From Sphingomonas sp. Root720 (lineage in GTDB: Bacteria; Pseudomonadota; Alphaproteobacteria; Sphingomonadales; Sphingomonadaceae), in contig NZ_LMID01000015.1 of the NCBI RefSeq assembly GCF_001428605.1, positions 22,678 through 83,525 of the forward strand: 60,848 bases of DNA, read 5' to 3'. A program made the position numbers and the translations under genes. Each line of letters begins with the position of its first letter. The stretch's first letter is position 1. Positions 24,656 through 33,543 of this stretch are shown in pieces. The notes beneath the pieces were generated by a model, which saw only the letters and a list, made by a program, of their open reading frames with translations, did not search any database and was not told where the DNA came from.

Positions 24656-25876
24656 TCATTTTCTGAGCTCGGGCGGCAAAGCCGCATCCTCGTCCTGATG
24701 CGTGTTGGTGAAGGTGCCTTCCGCGAACAGGAAACCGGCGATGTCGGGCCAGCCCGCGGCATCGAGGATCGTCTTCAGGATGATCAGCAGCGGAACCGCG
24801 AGCAGCGCCCCCGCGGTGCCCCACACCCAGCTCCAGAAACTGAGCGCGACGAGGATCAGCAACGGGTTGATCGTCAGCCGGCGGCCGACCAGCATCGGCG
24901 TCAGCACATTGGCCTCGACCAGGTGGACCGCGACGAACAGCAGCGCGGGCACGAGCGCATAGCCGAGATCGGAGAAGGTCATCAGCCCGCCGACCGCGAG
25001 CAGGCCCGCCGCCACGATCGGCCCGAAATAGGGGACATAGTTGAAGATCGCGACGAGGCCGCCCCACATGATCGGGCTGGGCATGCCGGCGAACCACAGC
25101 ATCAGCGAGACGAGGACGCCCATGCCGATGTTCACCGCGGTGATCGTCGCCAGATAGGCCGAGGTGCGGTCGACCATCTCCTGGATCACCCGCGCGGTCG
25201 TCATCGCGCTCGAGAAGCTGCCGCGGCTGGTGATCGTGCGGCGGCGCATCCGCGTCCAGCTCGACAGGAAGAAATAGACAACGAGCGTCGCGAAGACGAG
25301 CTGGACCAGCGCGTGCGGCGCCGAGCTGGCGACATAGTCGAACAGCGAGTTGGGTTCCTGCACGGTCACCGTCCGCCCGCGCGCGGTGTTGCGCAACAAC
25401 GATCCCATCGTCTCGTCGACGAAGCGTTCGAACGAGGAATAGATGTCGATCAGCGGCGAGAGATTCTTGCGGATCAGCTGGATGCGCGACGGCAGCCGCG
25501 CGAACCATTCGGTCGCCGGGATGATCACCGAGGCGATCGCCGCATTGGCGAGGCCGAGGAAGATGATCACGCACAGCAGCGCCGCGAGCGGCGACGGCAG
25601 GCGGCGCCGCTCGAGCCATTCGAGCAGCGGCACCATCGCCACCGCGATCACCAGCGCGATCGTCACCGGCAGGAAGAATTCGGAGCCCGAGCGCAGCGCG
25701 AACGGAATCGCCAGGATGATGCCCGCCCCGGCGGTCAGCGCCAGCCAAGCGAGCAGCCGATCGCGGCGATAGGCCATCTCGACCTGCCCGGCCATCGATT
25801 CGCGCAGGGCGTCGACCATGGGCTGCGAGCCTGCCGCAATCGGCTGCTCCTGCCGGTCGACCACTTCCTCCTGCAT
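24656..25876 (-). CDS. AI-2E family transporter (PerM/TqsA-like membrane protein)
   Basis: A 406-residue membrane protein with the AI-2E transporter fold: paired N-terminal spans, a central cytoplasmic/periplasmic helical region, and the conserved C-terminal blocks (GLVAIFNYVPYFGPIVAA, then LVEANVLTPMLVGRRLTINPL). Some members export autoinducer-2; others carry sodium/proton antiport or unknown substrates, so the ligand is open. ATG 25876 with GGAG seven bases upstream is preferred over a GTG at 25897. Confidence 0.88.
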   Translation of the reverse strand: MQEEVVDRQEQPIAAGSQPMVDALRESMAGQVEMAYRRDRLLAWLALTAGAGIILAIPFALRSGSEFFLPVTIALVIAVAMVPLLEWLERRRLPSPLAALLCVIIFLGLANAAIASVIIPATEWFARLPSRIQLIRKNLSPLIDIYSSFERFVDETMGSLLRNTARGRTVTVQEPNSLFDYVASSAPHALVQLVFATLVVYFFLSSWTRMRRRTITSRGSFSSAMTTARVIQEMVDRTSAYLATITAVNIGMGVLVSLMLWFAGMPSPIMWGGLVAIFNYVPYFGPIVAAGLLAVGGLMTFSDLGYALVPALLFVAVHLVEANVLTPMLVGRRLTINPLLILVALSFWSWVWGTAGALLAVPLLIILKTILDAAGWPDIAGFLFAEGTFTNTHQDEDAALPPELRK

Positions 25877-26261
25877 CGATTCGCTCCGCCGCTCCACACC
25901 CGATTCCGATTATCGCCACCGCCCGGAGATGTCGTCAGCCGATTGCTTTCGCGCCGCCGCCGCCGTCCTCGATATTATTACGACAACACAACAGCTTCAT
26001 GGCGAAGATATGGCCGGTTGCGTTAGCAGCTGCACAAAAACACAATATGTTGGGGTTCCTCAGCCCATCTCGGCGATGAAACGATTCGTCGTGCGTTTCT
26101 TGACTCCTCGGCGGCCCCGGCCCATTGCGCGCCGAAATCAGGTCGTCCGGGGCACGACGTACTTACCGCCTCCTGCCGACAAGACGTGAAAGAGCATCTC
26201 GCCCTCAGTGTTTGAGGTTTTCGGGCGAGCATGGGCTTTTGCGCACGACGTGGAGTACTGA
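25877..26261. other. Divergent intergenic region, no gene seen
   Basis: This region between the AI-2E transporter and the SleB-like gene is less G+C-rich than average. It contains a TTGACT hexamer at 26100-26105 that could be a -35 for the plus-strand gene, and imperfect hairpin arms near 26192-26228. No RNA family or repeat was recognised. Confidence 0.4.
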
Positions 26262-26831
26262 ATGTCCGCCAAACTGGCTCAACACCCGCTCATGCTGGCC
26301 GCGATGCTGATCGCCGCCGCCACGGGCGCCATGGGCATAGCGGCCATTCCGGCGTCGCAACCGACGCTGGCCTATCAGGTTACCCCCCAGTTCGTCGCCG
26401 ACGACGCCGTCGCCGATGACGGGATCGACGAGGTCCTCTTCAAGGAGGCCGTCAATACCAGCAAGGTCGACCGGCAGCTCGAATGCATGGCCAAGGTCGT
26501 GCTGCACGAAGCCGCCAACCAGACGCGCAGCGGCCAGCTCGCCGTCGCGCAGGTGATCATGAACCGCGTCGGCCAGGACCGTTTCGGCGAGAATGTGTGC
26601 GAGGTCGTCAACCAGCCCGGCCAGTTCTTCCACACCGCCTCGTTCAATCCGCGCCGCGACACCGATCGCTGGGCCACCGCGGTCGAGGTTTCGCGCCAGG
26701 CGATGGCCGGCGATGCCGACCAGGTCGTCCCCGGCGCCGTCTTCTACCATTCCGCGCATCAGCCGCCGAACCGCTTCTTCCGGACGCGCCAGCGTCTGTC
26801 GATGGTCGGCGACCATGTGTTCTATCGGTAA
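26262..26831 (+). CDS. SleB-type cell wall hydrolase
   Basis: A 189-residue protein with an N-terminal signal/anchor segment (LMLAAMLIAAATGAMGIAAI) and a C-terminal Hydrolase_2 (SleB) domain: CMAKVVLHEAANQTRSGQ with the catalytic Glu near residue 85, then AVAQVIMNRV, a conserved NQPGQFFHT stretch and a PGAVFYHS block. Such enzymes cleave peptidoglycan glycan strands; in non-sporulating alphaproteobacteria they act in wall remodelling. A strong terminator follows at 26866-26891. Confidence 0.88.
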   Translation: MSAKLAQHPLMLAAMLIAAATGAMGIAAIPASQPTLAYQVTPQFVADDAVADDGIDEVLFKEAVNTSKVDRQLECMAKVVLHEAANQTRSGQLAVAQVIMNRVGQDRFGENVCEVVNQPGQFFHTASFNPRRDTDRWATAVEVSRQAMAGDADQVVPGAVFYHSAHQPPNRFFRTRQRLSMVGDHVFYR

Positions 26832-26865
26832 AATCGCTAACCGACATCAGATCGGAGAGGGTGCG

Positions 26866-26891
26866 GGGGCCCGGCGGAAACGCCGGGCCCC
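26866..26891 (+). terminator. Hairpin terminator after the SleB-like gene
   Basis: An 11-bp GC stem (26866-26876 with 26881-26891) with a GAAA loop and a TTGCTT tail, 35 bases after the stop codon. Confidence 0.75.
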
Positions 26892-26925
26892 TTGCTTATG
26901 GCGCATCGCCGATTAAGCCGGCGCC

Positions 26926-27402
26926 ATGTCCCGTTCCACCCGCGCCACCCAGTTCCTGACCCAGGCGAAGATCGCGTACGGCGTCCTCAGCTACGATTAC
27001 GACCCCGGCGGCGAGCGGGTCGGCCTGCAGGCCGCCGAGGCGCTGGGCGAGGATCCGTGCCGGGTGCTCAAGACGCTGATGATCGAGATCGACGGCCGCC
27101 CCGCCTGCGCGGTCATCCCGTCCGACCGCGAGCTGTCGATGAAGAAGGCCGCCGCCGCGTTCGGCGCCAAATCGGCCCAGATGATGAAGCCCGCCGACGC
27201 CGAGCGGATCACCGGCTACCATGTCGGCGGGATCAGCCCGTTCGGCCAGAAGAAGCGCGTCCCCGTGGCGATCGAGCAGGCGGCGATGGCGGAAGCGCTG
27301 GTCACCATCAACGGCGGCCAGCGCGGGCTGCAGGTGCGGCTGGCCCCCGGCGATGCGGCGAAGGCGCTGGGCGCGGCGGTCGCGGCGCTGGTGGCCGATT
27401 GA
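26926..27402 (+). CDS. ybaK: Cys-tRNA(Pro)/prolyl-tRNA deacylase YbaK
   Basis: A 158-residue YbaK/EbsC-family editing enzyme. It removes cysteine mischarged onto tRNA-Pro. The conserved blocks are present: CRVLKTLMIEIDG (catalytic Lys in VLKTL), ACAVIPSDRELSMKKAAAAFG, GYHVGGISPFGQKK and TINGGQRGLQV. Length is typical. It starts shortly after a terminator and appears to be a single-gene unit. Confidence 0.93.
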   Translation: MSRSTRATQFLTQAKIAYGVLSYDYDPGGERVGLQAAEALGEDPCRVLKTLMIEIDGRPACAVIPSDRELSMKKAAAAFGAKSAQMMKPADAERITGYHVGGISPFGQKKRVPVAIEQAAMAEALVTINGGQRGLQVRLAPGDAAKALGAAVAALVAD

Positions 27403-27493
27403 TCGACTTCGCGGAGCCGGGGATGCGTGCGCAAACGCTACCCCTTTCGCCGGGATGACGGCGAAGAGGGCGGAGACGGAAGGAAGAGGCGGT

Positions 27494-27823
27494 TCACTGC
27501 GTGCCGGCGGGGGCCTCTTCGCCGAAGCGTTTCGCCTGGACCTGCTTCCAGCGGGCGTGGAGCGCGTCGCGCGGGGCGGTGATCCCGATCCCGTCCATCG
27601 TCGCCTTCCAGCCGGCCGCCAGTTCCGACGCGCGCTGCTGCCGCTGGCTCACGGGCTTCTCGTCGACCCAGGCCGACAGGGTGCCGGCATTGGCGAATAG
27701 CAGGACCAGCGCCGCCACCGCGATCGTCACCGTCGTCCAGGCGAGCGGGTCGCCGTCCCCGATCGGCTCGCCGGGCAGGTCGACCGGGGAGACCAGCTCA
27801 TGCTCCTTCATCCTGCGCGCCAT
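27494..27823 (-). CDS. Small single-span membrane protein of the acyltransferase cluster
   Basis: A 109-residue protein with one membrane span at about residues 31-47 (TVTIAVAALVLLFANAG) and a basic, helical C-terminal part (ASELAAGWKATMDGIG, then ALHARWKQVQAKRF). GGAGG five bases before the ATG at 27823 supports the start. It begins 10 bases after the MBOAT stop and so belongs to that operon. Function unknown; it may be an accessory factor for the acyltransferase. Confidence 0.7.
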   Translation of the reverse strand: MARRMKEHELVSPVDLPGEPIGDGDPLAWTTVTIAVAALVLLFANAGTLSAWVDEKPVSQRQQRASELAAGWKATMDGIGITAPRDALHARWKQVQAKRFGEEAPAGTQ

Positions 27824-27833
27824 CGGACCTCCG

Positions 27834-29231
27834 TCAGAACTGGTAGTAGATGAAGGGCGCGACCCCTTCGAAGCGCATCGCGTCGACGAGGATGATCGTC
27901 GCCGCCACCAGCAGCCCGAGCACCGGGGCGGGCAGCAGCCGCAGCCGGAGGGCGATGCCCTGGGCCAGCAGCGGCGGGGTGAAGTGGAAGGCCATGCCGA
28001 GCAGCATCAGCCCCGCCAGCAGCGGGGTGGTGAGCCCGTTGCTCCAGTCGCCGCTGCCGAGCCCGCCGAGGAAGGCGATCGCCGCGTCGAAGCTCTCGGC
28101 GCGGAAGAAGATCCAGCCGAGCGTCACGATGTGGAAGGTGACGAGGATCGCCAGCGGCCTGGGCAGGCCCGGCAACCCCATCTTGCGCCACAGCGTCTCG
28201 ATCACCTGGACGCCGCCATGGAGCCCGCCCCAGATCAGGAAGGTCCATTTGGCGCCGTGCCAGAAGCCGCCGAGCAGCATCGTCAGCATGATGTTGCGGC
28301 ACTGCATGGCGAGTCCGCCGCGATTGCCGCCCAGCCCGATATAGAGATAGTCGCGCAGCCAGCTCGACAGGCTGATGTGCCAGCGCCGCCAGAAATCCTG
28401 CAGCGAGGAGGCCCGGTAGGGCTGGTCGAAATTGCGCGGGAAGCGGTAGCCGAACAGCGCGGCGATGCCGATCGCCATGTCGCTATAGGCCGAGAAGTCG
28501 CAGTAGATCTGCACCGCATAGCCATAGGCGGCGAGCAGCAGATCGAGGCTCGAATGCGCGGACGGGTCGAAGAACACCGGGTCGACGAGGTTGACCGACA
28601 GCTCGGAGGCGACGACCGCCTTCTTGAACAGGCCCCAGACGATCAGCAGCAGCGCCATCGACACCATCTCGCGATTGAGCCTGGGGGTCTTCGCGAACTG
28701 CGGCAGCAGGTCGGCGCCGCGCACGATCGGCCCCGCGACGAGATGGGGGAAGAAGGACATCAGCAGGGTTATGTCGAGCAGCGACGCCGCGCGCAGCCGC
28801 CCGCGATAGACGTCGATCAGGTAGGACATGCCCTGAAAGGTGAAGAAGGACACGCCGACCGGCAGCACGATCTGGAGCAGCGGCAGGTCCCGCGCCATGC
28901 CCCAGCCGGCCAGCAGCGCACCGAGCTGTTCGAGGAAGAAGTCGTAATATTTGAAGAAGCCGAGGATGCCGAGATTGGCGACCACCCCGACGGTGACGAT
29001 CGCCTTGCGCGTCGCGTGCGACCGCGAGGCGTCGATCAGCCATGCCGATCCCCAGTTGATGAAGGCCGACAGGATGAGCAGCGCGACGAAGCGCCAGTCC
29101 CACGCGCCGTAGAAGACCCAGCTCGCGACGAGCAGCAGGATCTTGCGCCATTCGTTGCTCGCCGACACCGCCCAGACGAGGACGAAGGCAACGAGGAAGA
29201 ACAGCCCGAAGTCGAGCGTCGGGAACAGCAT
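27834..29231 (-). CDS. MBOAT-family membrane O-acyltransferase (AlgI-like)
   Basis: A 465-residue polytopic protein with the AlgI/DltB-type signatures: FFTFQGMSYLIDVYRG, SYSDMAIGIAALFGYRFPRNF (shortened here), WRRWHISLSSWLRDYLYIGLGG and the catalytic histidine region GGFWHGAKWTFLIWGGLHG. Such proteins transfer acetyl groups across the inner membrane to partner proteins or directly to exopolysaccharide or peptidoglycan. Two SGNH-fold genes lie upstream in the same direction, the usual partners of MBOAT acylation systems. Confidence 0.92.
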   Translation of the reverse strand: MLFPTLDFGLFFLVAFVLVWAVSASNEWRKILLLVASWVFYGAWDWRFVALLILSAFINWGSAWLIDASRSHATRKAIVTVGVVANLGILGFFKYYDFFLEQLGALLAGWGMARDLPLLQIVLPVGVSFFTFQGMSYLIDVYRGRLRAASLLDITLLMSFFPHLVAGPIVRGADLLPQFAKTPRLNREMVSMALLLIVWGLFKKAVVASELSVNLVDPVFFDPSAHSSLDLLLAAYGYAVQIYCDFSAYSDMAIGIAALFGYRFPRNFDQPYRASSLQDFWRRWHISLSSWLRDYLYIGLGGNRGGLAMQCRNIMLTMLLGGFWHGAKWTFLIWGGLHGGVQVIETLWRKMGLPGLPRPLAILVTFHIVTLGWIFFRAESFDAAIAFLGGLGSGDWSNGLTTPLLAGLMLLGMAFHFTPPLLAQGIALRLRLLPAPVLGLLVAATIILVDAMRFEGVAPFIYYQF

Positions 29232-29255
29232 CTAGCGGATCATCTTCAGAAGAAC

Positions 29256-29336
29256 GTCATTCCAGCGAAAGCTGGAATCTCCCTGCCTTCCCGGCCGGCC
29301 GAAGAAAAGGGAGATCCCGGCTTTCGCCGGGATGAC
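29256..29336. repeat. Intergenic palindromic repeat, family B copy 1
   Basis: Inverted ends (CATTCCAGCGAAAGCTGGAATC and GATCCCGGCTTTCGCCGGGATG, quoted in parts) enclose a ~35-base spacer. It sits between the MBOAT gene and the SGNH gene, inside a likely operon. Related copies occur at 39327, 42251-42598, 44252, 51349 and 58543. Confidence 0.85.
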
Positions 29337-29359
29337 GTAAAGGAGACTGCCACCCCCCA

Positions 29360-30796
29360 TCACCAGCGCCACCCCGCGCCCGCGGCGGCGTCGAGGTCGG
29401 CCTGGAGTCGCGAGGCGATCTCCTGGCCGCCGGCGCTGTTGTAATGAACATAGTCGGGGCGCATCCGGGTCGGCTGCAGCTTCACCCAGGCGACCGCCGT
29501 GCAGCGCCCGCCCATCCGCGCCTCCCAGTCCCAGAAGCCCAGCCGCAACTGGTGCGCGACCTTGCGCTGGACCTCGCGGACCGCCTTCAGGCCGGGCGGC
29601 GGGAAGAGCGGCCGGGCCGTGATCGCCCAGCCGACGCGCGGCTGGCTGGCGACCGACGCGGCCGTCGCCGGCAGCAGCGGCGCGGTGGGCTTGGCGACCG
29701 ACGCCTGCTCGCCGAGCGCCTCGAGCACGTCGTCGATCGCGTCGGCGGTGCGGGGTTGCTGCGGCGGCGTCTGCGCGGGCGGTTCGGCGGCGAGCGGCGG
29801 CAGCGTCACCGGTTCGATGCACGGCGCGGGGGTGACGGTCGGCGCGTTGTTGAGAAGCTCGTTGCGGCGGGTCAGCGCATCGGGCGCGCCGAGCAGCAGG
29901 ATCGGCACGCGCCCCGCCAGCCGGCGGATGCGCCCGATCTGGCTGCGCAGCGCGATCTCATATTCCTGCGGATTGATCCGCGGCGAGAAACCCTCGTTGG
30001 TGCCGAAGGCGATGACGATCAGGTCGGGATCGTAGCTGCGCAATTCCTCGGCGACGACCGCGTCGTCGTTGCGGCTGAAATGGATGAACTGCGACCCGAC
30101 CACGCCGAGATTGGACAGGGCGACCCCGCCCGCGTCGCGGAAGGTGGCCCAGCTGGTGATCGTCACCGGCCCGCCCTCGGTCACCACCGACACCGCCGGC
30201 TGCAGCCGGTCGAAGCGCATCTCCTTGCATTCGGGACGGGTGATCAGCGAGCCGAGTTCCATCCGCTCGGTCTCGCCGCCGACGCTGATCGCGAGCGTGC
30301 CCGCCCCGGGCTCGGCGATCGCGCAGATCACGAAGCGGTTGAAGGCCTCGAGCGCCGAGGCGGTCAGCCCGATCCGCGCGCCCTCCATGCTCGAGGTGAT
30401 GCTGAAGCCGGAGAGGCCCAGCGCACCGCGCGGGCTGCGCGAACCGGGGCCGAAGATCGAGGAGATGTTCCAGCCGCCGGTCATCTCGACGCTGACCCCG
30501 CGCGGGCCATAGCCCTGGAAGGGCCGGCCCGGCGGCAGCACCCCGCGCCCGCCGCTGCCGTAGCGGGCCTGGAGCAGGTCGCGCCACGCGCCGGAGATCG
30601 CGTCCCCGGCGGTGTGGCTGTCGCCGATCTGGAGGATGTGAACCGGCTTGCCGCCGCCGCCCCGCGCCGCAGCCAGCTTGTCGAAATAGGGCTTGAGCAC
30701 GGCATAGTCGCACAGCCCGCCGGCGCAGTCGGCGGTGACGGCGGGCGCGGGCGCCGCCGCGAGGGCCGCAGCGGCAAGGGCGATCGCGGCGATCAT
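29360..30796 (-). CDS. Exported SGNH/GDSL-fold protein, putative O-acetyl transferase or esterase
   Basis: A 478-residue protein with a signal peptide (LAAAALAAAPAPAVTA). The SGNH blocks are visible: HILQIGDSHTAGD (catalytic Ser), AFGTNEGFS (Asn) and RPDYVHYNSAGG (Asp-His) near the C-terminus. A Pro/Ala-rich insert at about residues 330-390 separates blocks III and V. This is the architecture of periplasmic proteins that load or remove acetyl groups on polysaccharide or peptidoglycan. Its start overlaps the stop of the upstream SGNH gene by four bases (30793-30796). Confidence 0.82.
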   Translation of the reverse strand: MIAAIALAAAALAAAPAPAVTADCAGGLCDYAVLKPYFDKLAAARGGGGKPVHILQIGDSHTAGDAISGAWRDLLQARYGSGGRGVLPPGRPFQGYGPRGVSVEMTGGWNISSIFGPGSRSPRGALGLSGFSITSSMEGARIGLTASALEAFNRFVICAIAEPGAGTLAISVGGETERMELGSLITRPECKEMRFDRLQPAVSVVTEGGPVTITSWATFRDAGGVALSNLGVVGSQFIHFSRNDDAVVAEELRSYDPDLIVIAFGTNEGFSPRINPQEYEIALRSQIGRIRRLAGRVPILLLGAPDALTRRNELLNNAPTVTPAPCIEPVTLPPLAAEPPAQTPPQQPRTADAIDDVLEALGEQASVAKPTAPLLPATAASVASQPRVGWAITARPLFPPPGLKAVREVQRKVAHQLRLGFWDWEARMGGRCTAVAWVKLQPTRMRPDYVHYNSAGGQEIASRLQADLDAAAGAGWRW

Positions 30797-31989
30797 CGAC
30801 GGTCGGCGTCGGGGCGGGCGGCGTCGGGGCGGGTGGCCTCGTCGCGCAGGTCGGGGGGCAGGAGATCGGCGGGCGCTCCCCTGGCGGGCGGCAGCACGGG
30901 TTCGGGCGGCGGCGGCGCCTTCGACGCCCTGGGCGTTTCGGGCAGATCCGCCAGCGGGTCCTCGAGCTTCGGCACCTTCGGCGCGACCTTCACCGGCGGC
31001 GGCACGACCAGCGGCGTGGGCGCGACCACCGGCGGCGGCGGCGCGCCGTCGCCCGCCCGGCCGCGCGCCTGGTCGACATAGGAGCGGATGCGCCCCGACA
31101 GGCCGCGGGTGATGCGAATATAGCCGTTCATCGACATGTGGATGCCGTCATTGGCGCGCATCAGCTGCGGCTTGCCGGTGGCCGGATCGGGCAGATAGGC
31201 GGCGTAGCGCCCCTCGCCGTCCACCGAATAGGGCGCGGTCTCGATGAAGGCGACGCCGAGGCGGCCCATCAGGTCGCGGTAGAAGGCGTTCATGCGGACG
31301 ACGTCGGCGTCGTAGGCGGCCTCGCGCATCTTGGGCAGGCCGACCCAGTAGACGATCGCCCCCTGCCCGCGCAGCATGGCGACATAAGAGGTCACGCGCC
31401 GCGCGATCGCCGCCTTCCAGTTGGGGGTCAGCAGCGCGTAGACATGGCCGCCGTCGGCCACCCCCATCATGTCGTTGGCGCCGAAGGAGATCACCGCGAT
31501 GTCGACCGGCGCGGATGCCAGCCGGGTGCGGTCATGCTCCTCCAGGTTGAGGGTCTTGTAGCGGGTGAAGCCGGTCGCCTGCTGGCTGTACTTGATGACC
31601 TGGTAGCCCGACTTGCGGCTGAGCTGATTGTAGAGCGCCGACCAGATGCCGTCGCCGAAGCTGTCGCCGAACACCCCGATCCGCACCGGGCGGCCGGCCG
31701 CGATCGCGTTGACGATGCCGGGCTGGATCGGCCGGGTCTCGGCGACCACCGGCGGCTGGGGCAGCGCACCCGGCTTCGTCTCGGGCGGCTTTTCGCCGGG
31801 GACGGTGGCCGCATTGCCGGGACCACCGGGAAGGCCGAGCGCCTCGGGCGCGGGCGCGCTTTCGCCGCCCATCGCGACGGGCACCTCGACCTGCTGCCGG
31901 ACGCCGAAGGCATATCCGATCGCGGCTCCCGCCGCGACACCCAGGAACAATACCGCCGTCCGATCGAACAGAAACAGCCCCGCCCTCAT
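30793..31989 (-). CDS. DUF459-type SGNH protein, membrane anchored
   Basis: A 398-residue protein with one N-terminal membrane anchor (LFLFDRTAVLFLGVAAGAAIGYAFG) and a periplasmic SGNH domain: GVFGDSFGDGIW, ISFGANDMMG and the ANDGIHMSMNGY Asp-His block. Proline-rich regions flank it on both sides (residues 45-85 and 315-385), the latter probably wall-spanning or disordered. ATG 31989 is chosen; GTG 32007 is possible. It is the first gene of the SGNH-SGNH-MBOAT-small protein operon. Confidence 0.8.
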   Translation of the reverse strand: MRAGLFLFDRTAVLFLGVAAGAAIGYAFGVRQQVEVPVAMGGESAPAPEALGLPGGPGNAATVPGEKPPETKPGALPQPPVVAETRPIQPGIVNAIAAGRPVRIGVFGDSFGDGIWSALYNQLSRKSGYQVIKYSQQATGFTRYKTLNLEEHDRTRLASAPVDIAVISFGANDMMGVADGGHVYALLTPNWKAAIARRVTSYVAMLRGQGAIVYWVGLPKMREAAYDADVVRMNAFYRDLMGRLGVAFIETAPYSVDGEGRYAAYLPDPATGKPQLMRANDGIHMSMNGYIRITRGLSGRIRSYVDQARGRAGDGAPPPPVVAPTPLVVPPPVKVAPKVPKLEDPLADLPETPRASKAPPPPEPVLPPARGAPADLLPPDLRDEATRPDAARPDADRR

Positions 31990-32224
31990 CGCTCCACCCG
32001 CACACACTCCCGATACGAACCGACGCGGCTGGAGGAAACTCAGCGGAACGCGATCGCCGCCGATGTCCTTAATATGGCGCGCGCGCGCCTGTCGAGCCGC
32101 TTCGGGCGGCCCGACCCGTCTGGATCACGGCTGGGCAGGTAATGGCGGGGCGGAAGGGTCCGCCTTCTTCATCATGCCGAACGCGGGCATGCGATCATTG
32201 GGGGGCGAGACGCTTCCCACCGTC

Positions 32225-32251
32225 GTCACCCCGGGCTTGACCCGGGGTGAC
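32225..32251. repeat. Minimal palindrome of family A
   Basis: A 27-base palindrome with arms GTCACCCCGGG/CCCGGGGTGAC around CTTGA, matching the end motif of the 19738-20756 array. It lies 26 bases after the stop of the glutathione transferase gene and may act as its terminator. Confidence 0.8.
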
Positions 32252-32276
32252 GGTGGCGGTGGTGGTGTACGCGGCG

Positions 32277-32975
32277 TCAGGCGTTGGCCGGCTGCGTCCC
32301 GAACAGGTTGCGGCGGCGCTCCTCCTCGGTCGGTTCGGGCAGGTCCTTGAACCGGTCGGGCACCGCATAGGCGCGTACCGTCGCCGGCCGCGCGGCGATC
32401 GCGTCGAACCAGCGCTTGAGGTGGGGGAAGTCGCCGAGGTCCTGGCCCTGCCGCTCATGAGGGACGATCCAGGGATAGCTCGCCATGTCGGCGATCGAAT
32501 AGTCGTCGCCCGCGACGAAGGCGCGGTCGGCCAGCCGCGCGTCGAGCACGCCGTAGAGCCGGGCGGTTTCCTTCACATAGCGGTCGATCGCATAGGGGAT
32601 CTTCTCGGGGGCATAGCCGCTGAAATGATGGTTCTGCCCGGCCATCGGGCCGAGGCCGCCCATCTGCCAGAACAGCCATTGCAGCACCTCGGCGCGGCCG
32701 TGCAGCTCCAATGGGATGAATTTGCCGGTCTTCTCGGCGAGGTAGAGCAGGATCGCCCCCGACTCGAACAGCGACACCGGCGCGCCACCGCCGGCGGGAT
32801 CGGTGTCGACGATCGCCGGGATGCGATTGTTCGGCGCGATCTTCAGGAAATCGGCGGCGAACTGGTCGCCCTTGCCGATGTTGACCGGATGGACGGCGTA
32901 GTCGAGCCCGGCTTCCTCGAGGAACAGGGTGACCTTGTGGCCATTGGGGGTGCCCCAATAATGAAGTTCGATCAT
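32277..32975 (-). CDS. Glutathione S-transferase (YfcG/YghU-like)
   Basis: A 232-residue two-domain transferase. The thioredoxin-like N-terminal domain holds ELHYWGTPNGHKVTLFLEE, NNRIPAIVDTD (cis-Pro) and FESGAILLYLAEKTG. The all-helical C-terminal domain includes LWQMGGLGPMAGQ-like sequence and DYSIADMASYPW. The TPNGHK start and GLGPMAGQ region are characteristic of the bacterial Nu-class/YfcG group, which has disulfide reductase activity with glutathione. Single gene, flanked by family A palindromes. Confidence 0.92.
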   Translation of the reverse strand: MIELHYWGTPNGHKVTLFLEEAGLDYAVHPVNIGKGDQFAADFLKIAPNNRIPAIVDTDPAGGGAPVSLFESGAILLYLAEKTGKFIPLELHGRAEVLQWLFWQMGGLGPMAGQNHHFSGYAPEKIPYAIDRYVKETARLYGVLDARLADRAFVAGDDYSIADMASYPWIVPHERQGQDLGDFPHLKRWFDAIAARPATVRAYAVPDRFKDLPEPTEEERRRNLFGTQPANA

Positions 32976-33543
32976 CGCATCCTCGGCATGGCGTTGAGGA
33001 TGTTACAGATCGGTACGTCGGGGGTCGGAGTCAAGGGTGAACTTAGCCCCGGTCCTCTTTTGGCAGAATGATCGTTCATCCTGTCCCGCGCTCGTCACCC
33101 CGGGCCTGACCCGGGGTCCCGCTTCCTTTCCCGTCCCTCGAATGGGGCAGGGCGCGGCTGGGTCGCCACGTCTGCACGATCGCCGGCTGCCATCCGAGAC
33201 GCCGAGAAGCGGGACCCCGGGTCAAGCCCGGGGTGACGGGTGCATGGAGATCCATCAGGGCGCCCGGTGGATGCCGAAACGGGCGTCATCGTTCGACGCA
33301 CGAGACGCTCCCACGCTCGTCACCCCGGGCCTGACCCGGGGTCCCGCTTCCTTTCCCGTCCCTCGAACGGAGGCAGAGCGCGGGCCGGGTCGCCACGTCT
33401 GCGCGATCGGCCGGCTGGCCGCTCCGAGACGCCGAGAAGCGGGACCCCGGGTCAAGCCCGGGGTGACGAATGGGAGGAAGGCGAGGCGCTCGGCTTCGCC
33501 CCTGCCCCCTGCCCCCTGCCCCCCGCTCCCTGCCCCCCGCCCC
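32976..33543. repeat. Intergenic region with two family A palindromic elements
   Basis: Elements at 33093-33237 and 33319-33467 each have terminal inverted repeats of the GTCACCCCGGGCCTGACCC type around a variable centre. They are 226 bases apart and separated by unrelated sequence. A C-rich pentamer-like tract (repeats of CCCCCTGCC) follows at about 33500-33545 and runs into the end of the DUF885 gene. No gene was seen here. Confidence 0.85.
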
